Origin: Candidatus Methanomethylophilaceae archaeon
GTDB lineage: Archaea; Thermoplasmatota; Thermoplasmata; Methanomassiliicoccales; Methanomethylophilaceae
DNA: 37,868 bases
Direction: 5' to 3'
Assembly (NCBI GenBank): GCA_017395275.1
Contig: JAFPVN010000164.1
Location: forward strand, 1 to 37,868
The position numbers were made by a program, and so were the translations under genes. Below the pieces are notes generated by a model. It was not told the origin of the DNA, ran no database searches, and saw nothing but the letters and a program-made list of their open reading frames with translations. Below, in pieces: positions 7,124 through 15,882 of this stretch; the stretch's first letter is position 1, and each line of letters starts with the position of its first letter.

Positions 7124-8338
7124 TCACTGACCTCCTTCTTTGACTGACCTTGCGATCAGTGCCTTAGACATCGTGTAGGCATAGAAGTATCCGAGCGGAT
7201 CCTTGATGCTCGACATGATGTCGATAATCTTGTCCTCTTTGCATGTGGGGTCCTCTTCAAGGATGGGGAACAGCGATGCGACTGCGGTGAAGACCGATGC
7301 ACCGTGCTCTGTGACCTTGTCAGTGGGTCCGTAGCATCCGCGGCAGGGCTGGCCGACACGGGTACACTTGGCACCGCATCCGCCGACGGTCGCGGCTCCG
7401 AGACACAGGATTCCCTGGTCCATCAGACACTTGTCGGGATCGATGTTGACCTGATAGGGCTCCTTGATCTCGTCGAGTCTCTTGTTCTCCTTGTGCCTGG
7501 GGCACTCCTCGCAGAGGGTCCTCTTGGTGACTCCGATGTGGGTTCCCTTCGGGGGCAGCGCAACGCCCTTGTAGACGAATGCGACGACCGCGTCGAGGAG
7601 CTGTCCGAGGGTCTCCTGGGTAGGGGGGCATCCGGGGACGTAGTAGTCCACGTCGATGACCTGGTCCAGGCTCTTTACCCTGTTGTAGAGAGTGGGGAGG
7701 GTCAGGTGTCCCTCGGGGACGTCGATCTCGGTCTGGGGCACGTGGGGCTTGTCGGGGTACGCCTCGCAGAATGCCTTGGAGGTGGGCGTCTGGTTGTAGA
7801 CGTAGTCCAGGACCTCCTTGGATCCGCCGGGGATCAGGTTGGCCAGGGCGGGGGTTCCGCCGAAGCAGGCGCAGGAACCATAGGCGACGACGAGCTGGGA
7901 CTTCTGCCTGAGCAGCCTGACCATGTGCTCGTTCTCCGCGTTCCTCACTGCACCGTTGATGAGCGAGACGGTGATAGAACCGTCCTCCATCTCCTCGATG
8001 TCCTTCTCCTTTCCGTCAGCTGCGACAGGCCACATGACAATGTCTGCCATCGCGCCGACGTTCAGGACCTTCTCATCGGAATCCAGAACGGAAACGTCGC
8101 ATCCACCGCATGCTGCTGCCCAGTAGATTGCGAGCTTGATCTTTCCGCCCTCGGGTGCTCCGAGACCGGGAACGTATCCGGGGATGGGCTGGTTGGCGTC
8201 GGTCTCAGCGTAGATCGATCCGCCCATGCTGGATGCTCCGGCCGCCGCGGGTGCGGCTGCGGGTGCTGCCGCGGGTGCGGCGTCCTTCTTCTTGTCTTTC
8301 TTCTTGAATAGGTTGCTGAAGAATCCCATCTTACTCAT
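7124..8338 (-). CDS. mvhG: F420-non-reducing hydrogenase small subunit MvhG with unusual N-terminal extension
   Basis: 404 residues, longer than the roughly 300 usual for MvhG. The proximal cluster region (CGGCDVSVLD), GSCACFGG, GCPPTQETLG and later Cys-rich stretches mark the Fe-S small subunit that carries electrons from the NiFe site. The first 60 or so residues are extra: a hydrophobic and basic start (GFFSNLFKKKDKKK), then an Ala-Pro repeat linker (AAPAAAPAAAPAAAG). This looks like a flexible tether with an amphipathic end. No twin-arginine signal is present, so the enzyme is cytoplasmic. The start overlaps mvhD by eight bases with AGGGAG just before it. Confidence 0.95.
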   Translation of the reverse strand: MSKMGFFSNLFKKKDKKKDAAPAAAPAAAPAAAGASSMGGSIYAETDANQPIPGYVPGLGAPEGGKIKLAIYWAAACGGCDVSVLDSDEKVLNVGAMADIVMWPVAADGKEKDIEEMEDGSITVSLINGAVRNAENEHMVRLLRQKSQLVVAYGSCACFGGTPALANLIPGGSKEVLDYVYNQTPTSKAFCEAYPDKPHVPQTEIDVPEGHLTLPTLYNRVKSLDQVIDVDYYVPGCPPTQETLGQLLDAVVAFVYKGVALPPKGTHIGVTKRTLCEECPRHKENKRLDEIKEPYQVNIDPDKCLMDQGILCLGAATVGGCGAKCTRVGQPCRGCYGPTDKVTEHGASVFTAVASLFPILEEDPTCKEDKIIDIMSSIKDPLGYFYAYTMSKALIARSVKEGGQ

Positions 8339-8750
8339 CTCCCTTTACGAGCGGGGTGGGTCCGAGCGCCTTGATGGTGTCGACGAACTCACAAATGGTC
8401 TTCTGGAACTTCTCTCCCTCGGAAGCGGAAACCCACTCGAGTTTCAGCCTTCTGGGGTCGAATCCGTACTGCTCGAGAACCATCCTCAGGAGGGCGATTC
8501 TCCTTCTTGCCCTGTAGTTACCGCCGATGTAGTGGCAGTCTGCGGGGTGGCATCCGAGGATCATGACTCCGTCCGCTCCCTTGGAGAACGCCCTGAGGAC
8601 GTGCTCGGGGTCGACACGTGCGGAGCACATGGTCCTGATGATACGGAAGTTGGTGGGCATCTGGAGCCTTGCGACTCCTGCACCGTCAGCTCCCGCGTAG
8701 GAACACCAGTTGCAGCAGAACGTTACGATTCTGGGCTCGAAGTCTGCCAT
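8331..8750 (-). CDS. mvhD: Methyl-viologen-reducing hydrogenase delta subunit MvhD
   Basis: 139 residues. The Cys-rich motifs FCCNWCSYAGAD, TMCSARVDPEH and GCHPADCHY are those of MvhD, the [2Fe-2S] protein that passes electrons from hydrogenase to the FAD of HdrA. Length is normal. Its ATG directly follows the hdrA stop codon (TGAATG), so the subunits are made in stoichiometric coupling. The order hdrA-mvhD-mvhG-mvhA fits a hydrogenase:heterodisulfide reductase complex; hdrB and hdrC are not in this window. Confidence 0.97.
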   Translation of the reverse strand: MADFEPRIVTFCCNWCSYAGADGAGVARLQMPTNFRIIRTMCSARVDPEHVLRAFSKGADGVMILGCHPADCHYIGGNYRARRRIALLRMVLEQYGFDPRRLKLEWVSASEGEKFQKTICEFVDTIKALGPTPLVKGDE

Positions 8751-11700
8751 TCACTCGCCTCCCACGGGGTAGTCGAGGCAGGCATCGATCTCTGCCTGGA
8801 TCTGGATGTTCTTGAATCCCTTCTGCTCCATAGCTCCGGACGGGCATGCTGCGACACAGCATCCGCATCCCTTACAGAGACCTGCGTTGACGTTGGACTT
8901 CAGTTTACCGTCCTTGGAGACGATGGTGATTGCCTTGTACTCGCAGCATCCCTCGCACACTCCGCATCCGTCGCAGTAGTCCTCGTTGACTGAAGCGACG
9001 ATACCCTCGGAGGTGAGGAACTTCTTGGAGATGATGGTCAGGGCCCTGGAGGCTGCTCCGGATCCCTGTGCGATACACTCGTCCATGTGCTTGGGCCAGT
9101 GGGCGAGTCCTGCTACGTAGACACCCTCGGTCGCGAAGTCGACGGGCCTGAGCTTCTGGTGAGCCTCGAAGTAGAATCCGTCCTTGGAGATCGGGACCTT
9201 CACCATCTTGGCGAGCTCCTCCTTCTCCTCGCGTGCGGGTGCGATACCGTTGCTCAGAACGACACAGTCAACGGGGACGGAGACGTCGGCGCCGAGAGTG
9301 AGGTCGAACGCGGTAACGGTGTTGCCGTCGTATGCGGGCAGGGGTGCCTCCTCGTCGTACCTGAGGAACCTGACTCCGACCTCGGATGCCTTCCTGTACA
9401 TCTCCTCGCGGAATCCGTAGGTCCTGATGTCCTTGTGGAAGATGGTGACGTTGGCGGTGGGGTCTGCGAGCTTGATCTGGATCGCGTTCCTCAGAGCGGT
9501 GGTACAGCAGACACGTGAGCAGTATCCGACGGACTCGTTCCTGGAACCGACGCACTGGATGAATGCGACGTTCTTTTTGTTGAACTTGCCGTCCGCGATC
9601 GCCTGCTCGCACTCGAGTCCGGTCATGACCTTCGCGTCAGAGCCGTAGTTGTACTCGGTGGGCTTGTATGCGGGTGCACCGACTGCGAAGATGACTGCTC
9701 CGACAGGCTCGTCGGTTCCGTCCTCGAGCTGGAGGTTGAAGTTTCCGACGAATCCGGGGATGTCCTTGACCTTTGCGTTGAGGTGGACCTTGATCAGGTT
9801 GTTGGAGTTGACCTTGTCGATGAGGCCCTTGACGAACTCGAGGGTGTCGACACCGTTCTCCTTGTGCCTGAAGTTGAGCGCCTGTCCTCCCAGCTGTCCC
9901 TCCCTCTCGACGAGGTGGACCTCGAATCCCTGTGCGGCGATGTCGAGTGCGGTGGTCATACCGGTGATACCTCCACCGATGACTGCTGCCTTCTGGGTGA
10001 CGGGGATCTTTGCTCCCTCGAGAGGCTCGAGGAGGCATGCCTTTGCGATTGCCATCCTGACGAGGTCCTTTGCCTTCTTGGTTGCGGCTTCGGGCTCGTG
10101 CATGTGGATCCAGGAACACTGGTCACGGATGTTGGCCATGTTGAAGAGGTACTGGTTGAGTCCTCCCTCACGGCATGCGATCCTGAACAGGGGCTCGTGG
10201 GTCCTGGGTGTGCATGATGCGACGACTACACGGTTGAGGTCGTGCTCCTTGATTGCGGCGGAGATGGCCTGGAGGGTGTCCTGTGCGCATGCGTACATCG
10301 TCTTGGTCGCGTAGACCACGTGCGGCAGGGTGCCGGCGTATGCTGCAACGGAGGGGACGTCTACTGTGGCACCGATGTTGATACCGCACTCGCAGACCCA
10401 GACACCCACACGGGGCTCCTTGCCTGCAACGTCCTTCTCTGCGGGGTACTGCTTGGGGGCGCAGGGCTCGAAGTTCTCATCGACGATGTATGCTCCGGCC
10501 TTTGCGGATGCTCCCGAAGACTCGGCGACGGTGGTCGGGATGTCCTTGGGTGCGGAGAATGCTCCGGACACGAGGATACCGGGCCTGGTGGTCTCGAGGG
10601 GCTTGAATACCGAGGTCTCACAGAATCCGTACTCGTTGAGTCCGATTCCGAGGACTTTGGCGAGTTCCTCAGCTCCCTCCGGCGGGTTGAGTCCGATGGA
10701 GAGAACGACGAGGTCGTACTCTGCGGAAGTTCCGTTTCCGTCCTTGTCGGTGTAGTTGATGGTGAGCTTCTTGGTCTCGGGGTCCTCCTCGACGTTGGAG
10801 ACACGGGCTCCCCTGTGCATGATGATTCCGTACTGGCCCTGGGCCCTCTTGATGTAGGCCTCGAACTCCTTTCCGTAGGACCTGATGTCCATGAAGAAGA
10901 TGTCCTCCTGGACCTGTGCGTGCTCCTTGGTGATGATTGCCTGCTTGGTCGCGTACATACAGCAGACGGACGAGCAGTACTTCTTCCAGTTCTTCTTCTC
11001 GGACCTGGATCCGCAGCACTGGATGAATGCGATCTTCTGGGGTGCCTCACCGTTGGACGGGCACTTGATGTGTCCGTGGTCAGGACCGGATGCGCACATC
11101 ATCCTCTCGTACTCCATGGAGGTGACGACGTTGTCGTATCTGCCGTATCCGTACTCGGTCGCATAGCCTGCGTCCCAGAGCTGGAATCCGACGGCGGCGA
11201 TGATGGATCCTACCTCGAGGACCTCTTCCTCCTCCTTGTCGGCGTAGTTGATTGCTCCCTTCTTACAGGTCTTCTCACAGATTCCGCACTTGCCGTTGAG
11301 AATCATCTTACAGTAGTTGGGGTCGATGAGAGCGACCCTGGGAACTGCCTGTGCGTGAGGGATGTAAATTGCCTTCCTGGTGGTGAGTCCGTACTCGAAC
11401 TGGTCGGGGATGTTCTTGGTGGGACACTTAGCGACACAGTCACCGCAGCCGGTACACTCTTTGAGCTTGACGTACCTGGGCTTCTTCTTGACCGTGACCT
11501 TAAAGTCTCCAGCCTCTCCGTCGACCTTAACAACCTCTGAGTAGGACATGACCGTGATGTTGGGGTGACCCGCACAGTCTGCCATCTTAGGGGAGAGGAT
11601 ACAAGCGGAACAGTCATTCGTAGGGAAAGTCTTGTCGAGACGGCACATCTTTCCACCGATTGTGGGGTCTTTCTCCACAAGGTAGACATGGATATCCCTG

Positions 11701-11768
11701 TCTGCAAGATCCAACGAAGCCTGGATACCTGCGATTCCTCCACCGATAACCAATGCTGATTTAGTCAT
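8751..11768 (-). CDS. hdrA: Heterodisulfide reductase subunit A, double-length form with two FAD modules
   Basis: 1005 residues against about 650 for classical HdrA. Residues 1 to about 450 form an FAD module (VIGGGIAGIQ, residues 7-16) with two [4Fe-4S] motifs (Cys105-115 and Cys153-168). From about 453 the protein restarts as an apparently complete HdrA: the N-terminal Cys domain (VGVWVCECG), a second FAD fold (VIGGGITGM, near 596) and two C-terminal ferredoxin motifs (about 932-942 and 965-977). In methanogens HdrA bifurcates electrons from H2 to heterodisulfide and ferredoxin. Double forms also occur in some other HdrA-like proteins. The gene leads the operon and has an AGGAGGT site and TATA elements upstream. 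Confidence 0.95.
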   Translation of the reverse strand: MTKSALVIGGGIAGIQASLDLADRDIHVYLVEKDPTIGGKMCRLDKTFPTNDCSACILSPKMADCAGHPNITVMSYSEVVKVDGEAGDFKVTVKKKPRYVKLKECTGCGDCVAKCPTKNIPDQFEYGLTTRKAIYIPHAQAVPRVALIDPNYCKMILNGKCGICEKTCKKGAINYADKEEEEVLEVGSIIAAVGFQLWDAGYATEYGYGRYDNVVTSMEYERMMCASGPDHGHIKCPSNGEAPQKIAFIQCCGSRSEKKNWKKYCSSVCCMYATKQAIITKEHAQVQEDIFFMDIRSYGKEFEAYIKRAQGQYGIIMHRGARVSNVEEDPETKKLTINYTDKDGNGTSAEYDLVVLSIGLNPPEGAEELAKVLGIGLNEYGFCETSVFKPLETTRPGILVSGAFSAPKDIPTTVAESSGASAKAGAYIVDENFEPCAPKQYPAEKDVAGKEPRVGVWVCECGINIGATVDVPSVAAYAGTLPHVVYATKTMYACAQDTLQAISAAIKEHDLNRVVVASCTPRTHEPLFRIACREGGLNQYLFNMANIRDQCSWIHMHEPEAATKKAKDLVRMAIAKACLLEPLEGAKIPVTQKAAVIGGGITGMTTALDIAAQGFEVHLVEREGQLGGQALNFRHKENGVDTLEFVKGLIDKVNSNNLIKVHLNAKVKDIPGFVGNFNLQLEDGTDEPVGAVIFAVGAPAYKPTEYNYGSDAKVMTGLECEQAIADGKFNKKNVAFIQCVGSRNESVGYCSRVCCTTALRNAIQIKLADPTANVTIFHKDIRTYGFREEMYRKASEVGVRFLRYDEEAPLPAYDGNTVTAFDLTLGADVSVPVDCVVLSNGIAPAREEKEELAKMVKVPISKDGFYFEAHQKLRPVDFATEGVYVAGLAHWPKHMDECIAQGSGAASRALTIISKKFLTSEGIVASVNEDYCDGCGVCEGCCEYKAITIVSKDGKLKSNVNAGLCKGCGCCVAACPSGAMEQKGFKNIQIQAEIDACLDYPVGGE

Positions 11769-12108
11769 TCTTTTACCTCCTTCATATAATAATATGTTGG
11801 AACGGTTCGGAGGATGGCGTGATATATTAAAACCATTTCTACATCACGTTTATATAAGATGGGGTCGTTTATTATACTCTCAATTCTGATTTTCGTTCGT
11901 TTGACCGACAGTTTTTTTAGGTGACTTTAAAAACAGACAGGCCAGACATACGATTAAGTAGTGTTAAATGTATTTATTGTTTGAGATAATGCTACCACAC
12001 ATATTGTAATATTCGCAGATATATTTCGTAATTAACCGAAATAATTTTCCCGTCGCATCGGAACGTTTGACACACCGTGTTTATAACCTCTCCTGACGAT
12101 ATGCACAT
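11769..12108. promoter_or_regulatory. AT-rich divergent promoter region of hdrA-mvhDGA and the RING-like gene
   Basis: 340 bases without a gene and much richer in A+T than the flanks. For the hdrA operon two TATA-like elements are visible on the minus strand, at about 11821-11832 and 11849-11860, then a ribosome site at about 11777-11783, giving a leader of about 30 bases from the nearer one. For the plus-strand gene GTTTATAACC (12079-12088) lies 26 bases before the ATG at 12109. The octamer CGTTTGAC occurs twice, at 11898-11905 and 12064-12071; two copies could bind a regulator but may be chance. The rest shows AT-rich runs with no clear structure. Confidence 0.6.
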
Positions 12109-12627
12109 ATGGACCCGATCTACCGCACAGTGATCGCAATCAGCCTCGTCATCACGGCGGCAGCGGCGGCGATCGCGCTGTACCGCCTGTACAGATCCAC
12201 CATGGATGAAGAGAGGGCACTGGGGAACAAGAAGTCCGCTTACACCACCGCCGACTACCGTGCAGATCAGAGGTGCGAGATATGCTTCGACGACATCGGC
12301 GACGAACCCGTATCACAGTGCGGCAAGTGCGGGAAGACGTTCCATCTCTCATGCGCCGAACCCACCGGGGAATGCCCGTACTGCGGCACCCGCTTCGAGG
12401 ACTTCCTGCCACCGAGACTGGCCCGTCACGTGACATGTCCCAGATGCGGAAATGCGATGAACGGGAACATATGCTCCTGCGGCACCGTGATACCCGATGC
12501 GGACGGCTCGTTCGTATGCAGGTGCGGGGAAAGGGTATCGGCGGGAGAGTGGATGTGCCGCAGGTGCGGGAGGACGTTCAGGACCGAGATGTCCTCCGTC
12601 AAGAAACAGTATATACCCAACGAATGA
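12109..12627 (+). CDS. Membrane-anchored RING/PHD-like zinc-finger protein with zinc ribbons
   Basis: 172 residues. One transmembrane helix spans residues 7-26. Then come eight zinc ligands in a C4HC3 cross-brace order: Cys56, Cys59, Cys71, Cys74, His79, Cys82, Cys89, Cys92, as in RING-variant or PHD fingers. Two zinc ribbons follow (Cys110-Cys124 and Cys137-Cys153). RING-type fingers recruit E2 enzymes in ubiquitin systems, and this window also encodes an E2; an E3 role is an inference. Without the E2 operon it would be called a zinc-ribbon protein of unknown function. TATA at 12079-12088 indicates a leaderless start. It lies ten bases upstream of rnp2 and so leads the psmA/exosome cluster. 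Confidence 0.75.
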   Translation: MDPIYRTVIAISLVITAAAAAIALYRLYRSTMDEERALGNKKSAYTTADYRADQRCEICFDDIGDEPVSQCGKCGKTFHLSCAEPTGECPYCGTRFEDFLPPRLARHVTCPRCGNAMNGNICSCGTVIPDADGSFVCRCGERVSAGEWMCRRCGRTFRTEMSSVKKQYIPNE

Positions 12628-12637
12628 TGGTGGTCCG

Positions 12638-12952
12638 ATGGTCGTCAAATCCAAGAGGGGCAGGCGCAGATACATAGCGTTCACGGTCAGCGAGGGACTC
12701 ACCAAGGAGTCCCTGGCCGGCAAACTGGCCGCCTTCGCCGGCGAGAATCCCCCCAAGGTCATCCAATGCGCCGAGGGATGGTGCATCCTGAGGTGTTCCC
12801 CGCAGGAGAGGGACCGCACCGTGGAATTGATGTCCGCCGCGGATCCGGAATCCAAGTCCCTCCGCACATCTGGTACTTTGATTACCCTCAGGCGCAGATA
12901 CCCCCGTCTGATGGAGACCAGACCTCCCTCCCGCAGGAAGGGGCGTGCGTAA
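12638..12952 (+). CDS. rnp2: Ribonuclease P protein component 2 (Pop5/Rnp2)
   Basis: 104 residues, somewhat short for the family. RRRYIAFTVSEG at the N-terminus, WCILRCSPQERDRTVELM in the middle and the C-terminal SGTLITLRRRY are the Pop5 signatures. With Rpp30 it binds the catalytic domain of RNase P RNA and helps 5' maturation of tRNA. Its place just before psmA is the classic archaeal order, which supports the call. The start at 12638 follows the preceding stop by ten bases; in-frame upstream codons fall inside the RING-like gene. Confidence 0.85.
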   Translation: MVVKSKRGRRRYIAFTVSEGLTKESLAGKLAAFAGENPPKVIQCAEGWCILRCSPQERDRTVELMSAADPESKSLRTSGTLITLRRRYPRLMETRPPSRRKGRA

Positions 12953-13001
12953 ACTTTCTTATAATAGGTTATCATACGCGCACCCGTAAGGAGTACGAAC
13001 T

Positions 13002-13712
13002 ATGCAACCAGGACAAATGGCTTATGACAGGGGAATCACAGTTTTCTCCCCTGACGGAAGACTCTTCCAGGTAGAGTATGCCCGCGAAGCGGTCAAGAAG
13101 GGAACCACCACGATCGGACTCAAGTTCAAGGACGGTGTCATCCTCATCGTTGACAAGCGCGTCTCGAGCAAGCTCGTGGAGCCCAAGTCCATCGAGAAGA
13201 TCTACGACATCGACAAGTACATCGGATGCGCAACGTCCGGTCTGGTCGCCGATGCGAGGATCCTCGTCGACGAGGCGAGAAAGAACGCTCAGATCCACAA
13301 GGTCACCTACAACGAGAACATCACCGTCGAGGCGCTCGTCAAGAAGATCTGCGACCTCAAACAGAACTATACCCAGTACGGCGGGGCACGCCCCTTCGGT
13401 ACCGCCCTCCTGATGGCGGGAGTCGACGACCTCGGCTGCCACCTCTTCGAGACGGACCCCTCGGGAGCCCTCAGCGCATACAAGGCGGACAGCATCGGTT
13501 CCGGCCGTCCCGCTGTCCTCGACGTGTTCGAGAAGGAGTTCACCGACGGCATGTCCTACGAGGACGCCATGCTCCTCGGACTCAAGGCACTCAAGGCGGC
13601 GATCGAGGACACCCCCTCCGCGGCTACCGTGGAGATAGGAGTGGTCAAGATCGACGAACCCTTCAGAAGACTCTCCGAAGAGGAAGTCGCGAAGTTCATC
13701 GAAAAGCTCTGA
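13002..13712 (+). CDS. psmA: 20S proteasome alpha subunit
   Basis: 236 residues. AYDRGITVFSPDGRLFQVEYAREAV is the alpha-type N-terminus forming the gate and H0 helix, and GCATSGLVADARILVDEAR is the conserved helix 1 region. Alpha rings bind the C-termini of ATPases such as PAN and gate entry to the beta chamber; the beta subunit and ATPase are not here. A TATA element (about 12957-12966) and AAGGAGT before the ATG suggest an additional internal promoter. The gene opens the proteasome/exosome part of the cluster; the window also carries an Rpn11-like JAMM protease that could link a ubiquitin-like tag to this proteasome (inference). Confidence 0.97.
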   Translation: MQPGQMAYDRGITVFSPDGRLFQVEYAREAVKKGTTTIGLKFKDGVILIVDKRVSSKLVEPKSIEKIYDIDKYIGCATSGLVADARILVDEARKNAQIHKVTYNENITVEALVKKICDLKQNYTQYGGARPFGTALLMAGVDDLGCHLFETDPSGALSAYKADSIGSGRPAVLDVFEKEFTDGMSYEDAMLLGLKALKAAIEDTPSAATVEIGVVKIDEPFRRLSEEEVAKFIEKL

Positions 13713-13717
13713 GTAAC

Positions 13718-14413
13718 ATGGTCAATCTGGACGATGCGATAGTTGCCCGTCTCGAGACGTACGGAGAGACGTTCGAGATCCTCCTGGACCCTGCCGCGAT
13801 GAACCTCATCAAGGCAGGCAAGGAGATCGACCTGCTGGAATACCTGGCGGTGGAGGATGTGTTCAACAACGCCAGGAAGGGCACCCGCCCCACCGAGGAG
13901 ATGATCGCCAAGGCGTTCGGCACCTCGGATATCAAGGAGATAGCGCAGAAGATAATCTCCAAGGGAGAGGTGCAGATCACCGCGGAGCAGAGGAAGGAGA
14001 TGCTCCAGGCGAAGAAGAAGCAGATCGTGGCATACATCGCGGCCAACGCCATCAACCCCCAGACCAAACTCCCCCATCCCCCGCTCAGGATAGAGCTGGC
14101 ACTGGATGAGGCGAAGTTCCACACCGACCCCTTCAAGCCCGTGGACAAGCAGGTCGAGGAGGCCATGCACCTCCTCAGGCCGATCCTGCCCATCAGGTTC
14201 GAGAAGACCAAGGTGGCGGTGCGCCTGAAGGGCGACGACTACGGCAGATGCTACGACGACCTTATCCACTTCGGTATCGTGGAGAAGGAGGAGTGGCAGG
14301 CCGACGGCTCGTGGATAGGTCTCATGGAGATACCCGCCGGATTGATCACGGAACTGACCAGCAAGCTGAACAGCAAGACCAAGGGCAACGCCGCGGTCAA
14401 GGCTATCCAGTAA
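13718..14413 (+). CDS. sdo1: Ribosome maturation protein SBDS
   Basis: 231 residues, the usual length. The N-terminal FYSH domain includes GETFEILLDP, EYLAVEDVFNNARKG and SDIKEIAQKIISKGEVQ; the central helices (LPHPPLRIELAL) and the ferredoxin-like C-terminal domain follow. In archaea and eukaryotes SBDS acts with elongation-factor-like GTPases to release anti-association factor IF6 from the large ribosomal subunit. It starts five bases after psmA and is followed by rrp4, the standard archaeal order. Confidence 0.95.
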   Translation: MVNLDDAIVARLETYGETFEILLDPAAMNLIKAGKEIDLLEYLAVEDVFNNARKGTRPTEEMIAKAFGTSDIKEIAQKIISKGEVQITAEQRKEMLQAKKKQIVAYIAANAINPQTKLPHPPLRIELALDEAKFHTDPFKPVDKQVEEAMHLLRPILPIRFEKTKVAVRLKGDDYGRCYDDLIHFGIVEKEEWQADGSWIGLMEIPAGLITELTSKLNSKTKGNAAVKAIQ

Positions 14414-14440
14414 TCCAACATAACATTCGAGAGTGATAAA

Positions 14441-15133
14441 ATGGAAAGAAGAAACGCCAAGCCCAAGCGCGAACTCGTGCTTCCCGGCGACCTGCTCGAT
14501 TCAACCGGAGCGAAGGTCGGGGAGTACGCCTACGAGAGGGATGGCAACGTATACGCCGCCGTTCTGGGGATCAAGAACGTGACCCCCGCCGGCGTCGGAG
14601 TAATCCCCCTCCACGGACAGTACATGCCCGTCGCAGGGGATCTCGTGATCGGAACGATAAACGACATAGGACCGTCCAACTGGATGGTCGACATCAACGC
14701 GCCCTACCCCGCGCCGCTCCACGTGAGCGAGGTGCCGTGGAAGGTCGAGTTCGGGGACACCTCCAGATTCCTCAACATAGGGGACGTCGTGCTCCTCAAG
14801 GTCCTTTCCGTGGACGAGAGCAAGAAGATACAGGTCACGATGAACGACGCGGGACTCAGGAAGATCGAGGGCGGAATGCTCGTGGAGATCTCCCACACCA
14901 AGGTCTCGAGGGTGATCGGAAAGAGCGGATCCATGATCCAGATGCTCAAGAACATGTCCGACTGCCGCATAACCGTCGGTCAGAACGGAAGGATCTGGAT
15001 CGACGGAGAGGGCGAGAGCGCCGAAGCGGTGGCGGATGCTATCAAGATGATCGAGGAGGAGGCGCAGTCGCACAACCTCACCGAGAGGATCAAAGAATTT
15101 TTGGAGAAAAGGCTCCCGGCAGAGGAGGAGTGA
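14441..15133 (+). CDS. rrp4: Exosome RNA-binding subunit Rrp4
   Basis: 230 residues with three parts: an N-terminal domain (ELVLPGDLLDS), an S1 domain (about 65-145, including GDVVLLKVLSVDESKKIQVT) and a KH domain (VSRVIGKSGSMIQMLKN, with the GKSG loop). Rrp4 caps the Rrp41/Rrp42 hexamer and threads RNA into it. A GAGAGTGAT ribosome site precedes the ATG. rrp41 starts two bases after the stop codon. Confidence 0.95.
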   Translation: MERRNAKPKRELVLPGDLLDSTGAKVGEYAYERDGNVYAAVLGIKNVTPAGVGVIPLHGQYMPVAGDLVIGTINDIGPSNWMVDINAPYPAPLHVSEVPWKVEFGDTSRFLNIGDVVLLKVLSVDESKKIQVTMNDAGLRKIEGGMLVEISHTKVSRVIGKSGSMIQMLKNMSDCRITVGQNGRIWIDGEGESAEAVADAIKMIEEEAQSHNLTERIKEFLEKRLPAEEE

Positions 15134-15135
15134 AA

Positions 15136-15882
15136 ATGAGTGGACACACCGATATGGTTTTAGTTGACGATAACGGCATGAGGATCGATGGCAGGACCGC
15201 CACCGAGCACAGGCCGATCAAGATCGAGGCCGGCGTACTGAAGAATGCCGACGGATCAGCATACGTAGAGATTGGAAAGAACAAGGTGCTCGCAGCGGTC
15301 TACGGACCCAGGGAGTGCCACCCCAGACACCTGCAGGACCCCAACAAGGCGGTCATCCAGTGCAAGTACAACATGCAGGCGTTCTCGGTCAGCGACCGTA
15401 AGAGACCCGGAACCGACAGGAGGTCCATCGAGATCTCCAAGATCACCGCCGAGGCACTCGAGAACGTCGTCCTCACCGAGCTCTACCCCCGCGCGTCCAT
15501 CGACGTGTACATCGAGATCCTCCAGGCGAACGCAGGTACCAGGTGCGCCGGTCTCACCGCCGCATCCGTCGCACTCGCCGACGCTGGGATCCCCATGAGG
15601 GACATCGTCCCCGCCATCGCCGCCGGTAAGGCGGACGGCCACGTCCTCCTCGACCTCAACAAGGAAGAGGACAACTACGGACAGGCGGACGTCCCCATCG
15701 CGCTCGTCCCCTCCACCGACGAGATCGTCCTCCTCCAGATGGACGGTAACATGACCAGGGAGGAGTTCGACAGGGCCATCAGCCTCGCCGTGAACGCATG
15801 CCACGAGGTCTACGACCTCCAGAAGGACGCCCTCAAGAGACGCTACGCCGTCAAGAAGGAGGAGGCTGAGTCCGATGAGTAA
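15136..15882 (+). CDS. rrp41: Exosome catalytic subunit Rrp41
   Basis: 248 residues. An RNase PH fold with RIDGRTATEHRPI, KVLAAVYGPRE, MQAFSVSDRKRPGTDRRS (RNA and phosphate binding) and DVPIALVPSTDEIVLLQMDG (active-site Asp region). This subunit phosphorolyses RNA 3' ends in the archaeal exosome. GGAGGAG lies before the ATG at 15136; in-frame ATGs upstream are inside rrp4. It overlaps rrp42 by eight bases. Confidence 0.96.
   Translation: MSGHTDMVLVDDNGMRIDGRTATEHRPIKIEAGVLKNADGSAYVEIGKNKVLAAVYGPRECHPRHLQDPNKAVIQCKYNMQAFSVSDRKRPGTDRRSIEISKITAEALENVVLTELYPRASIDVYIEILQANAGTRCAGLTAASVALADAGIPMRDIVPAIAAGKADGHVLLDLNKEEDNYGQADVPIALVPSTDEIVLLQMDGNMTREEFDRAISLAVNACHEVYDLQKDALKRRYAVKKEEAESDE

Noticed and set aside
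5686..7143. Plus-strand open frame of 485 residues over mvhA
   Set aside because: Antisense to a certain gene; sequence is a low-complexity run of Val, Leu, Gly and Asp with no motif.
10242..11540. Plus-strand open frame of 432 residues over hdrA
   Set aside because: Antisense shadow of hdrA with low-complexity composition.
11898..12071. Two CGTTTGAC octamers as operators of the hdrA promoter
   Set aside because: Two copies 166 bases apart with no symmetry are weak evidence; mentioned in the promoter entry only.
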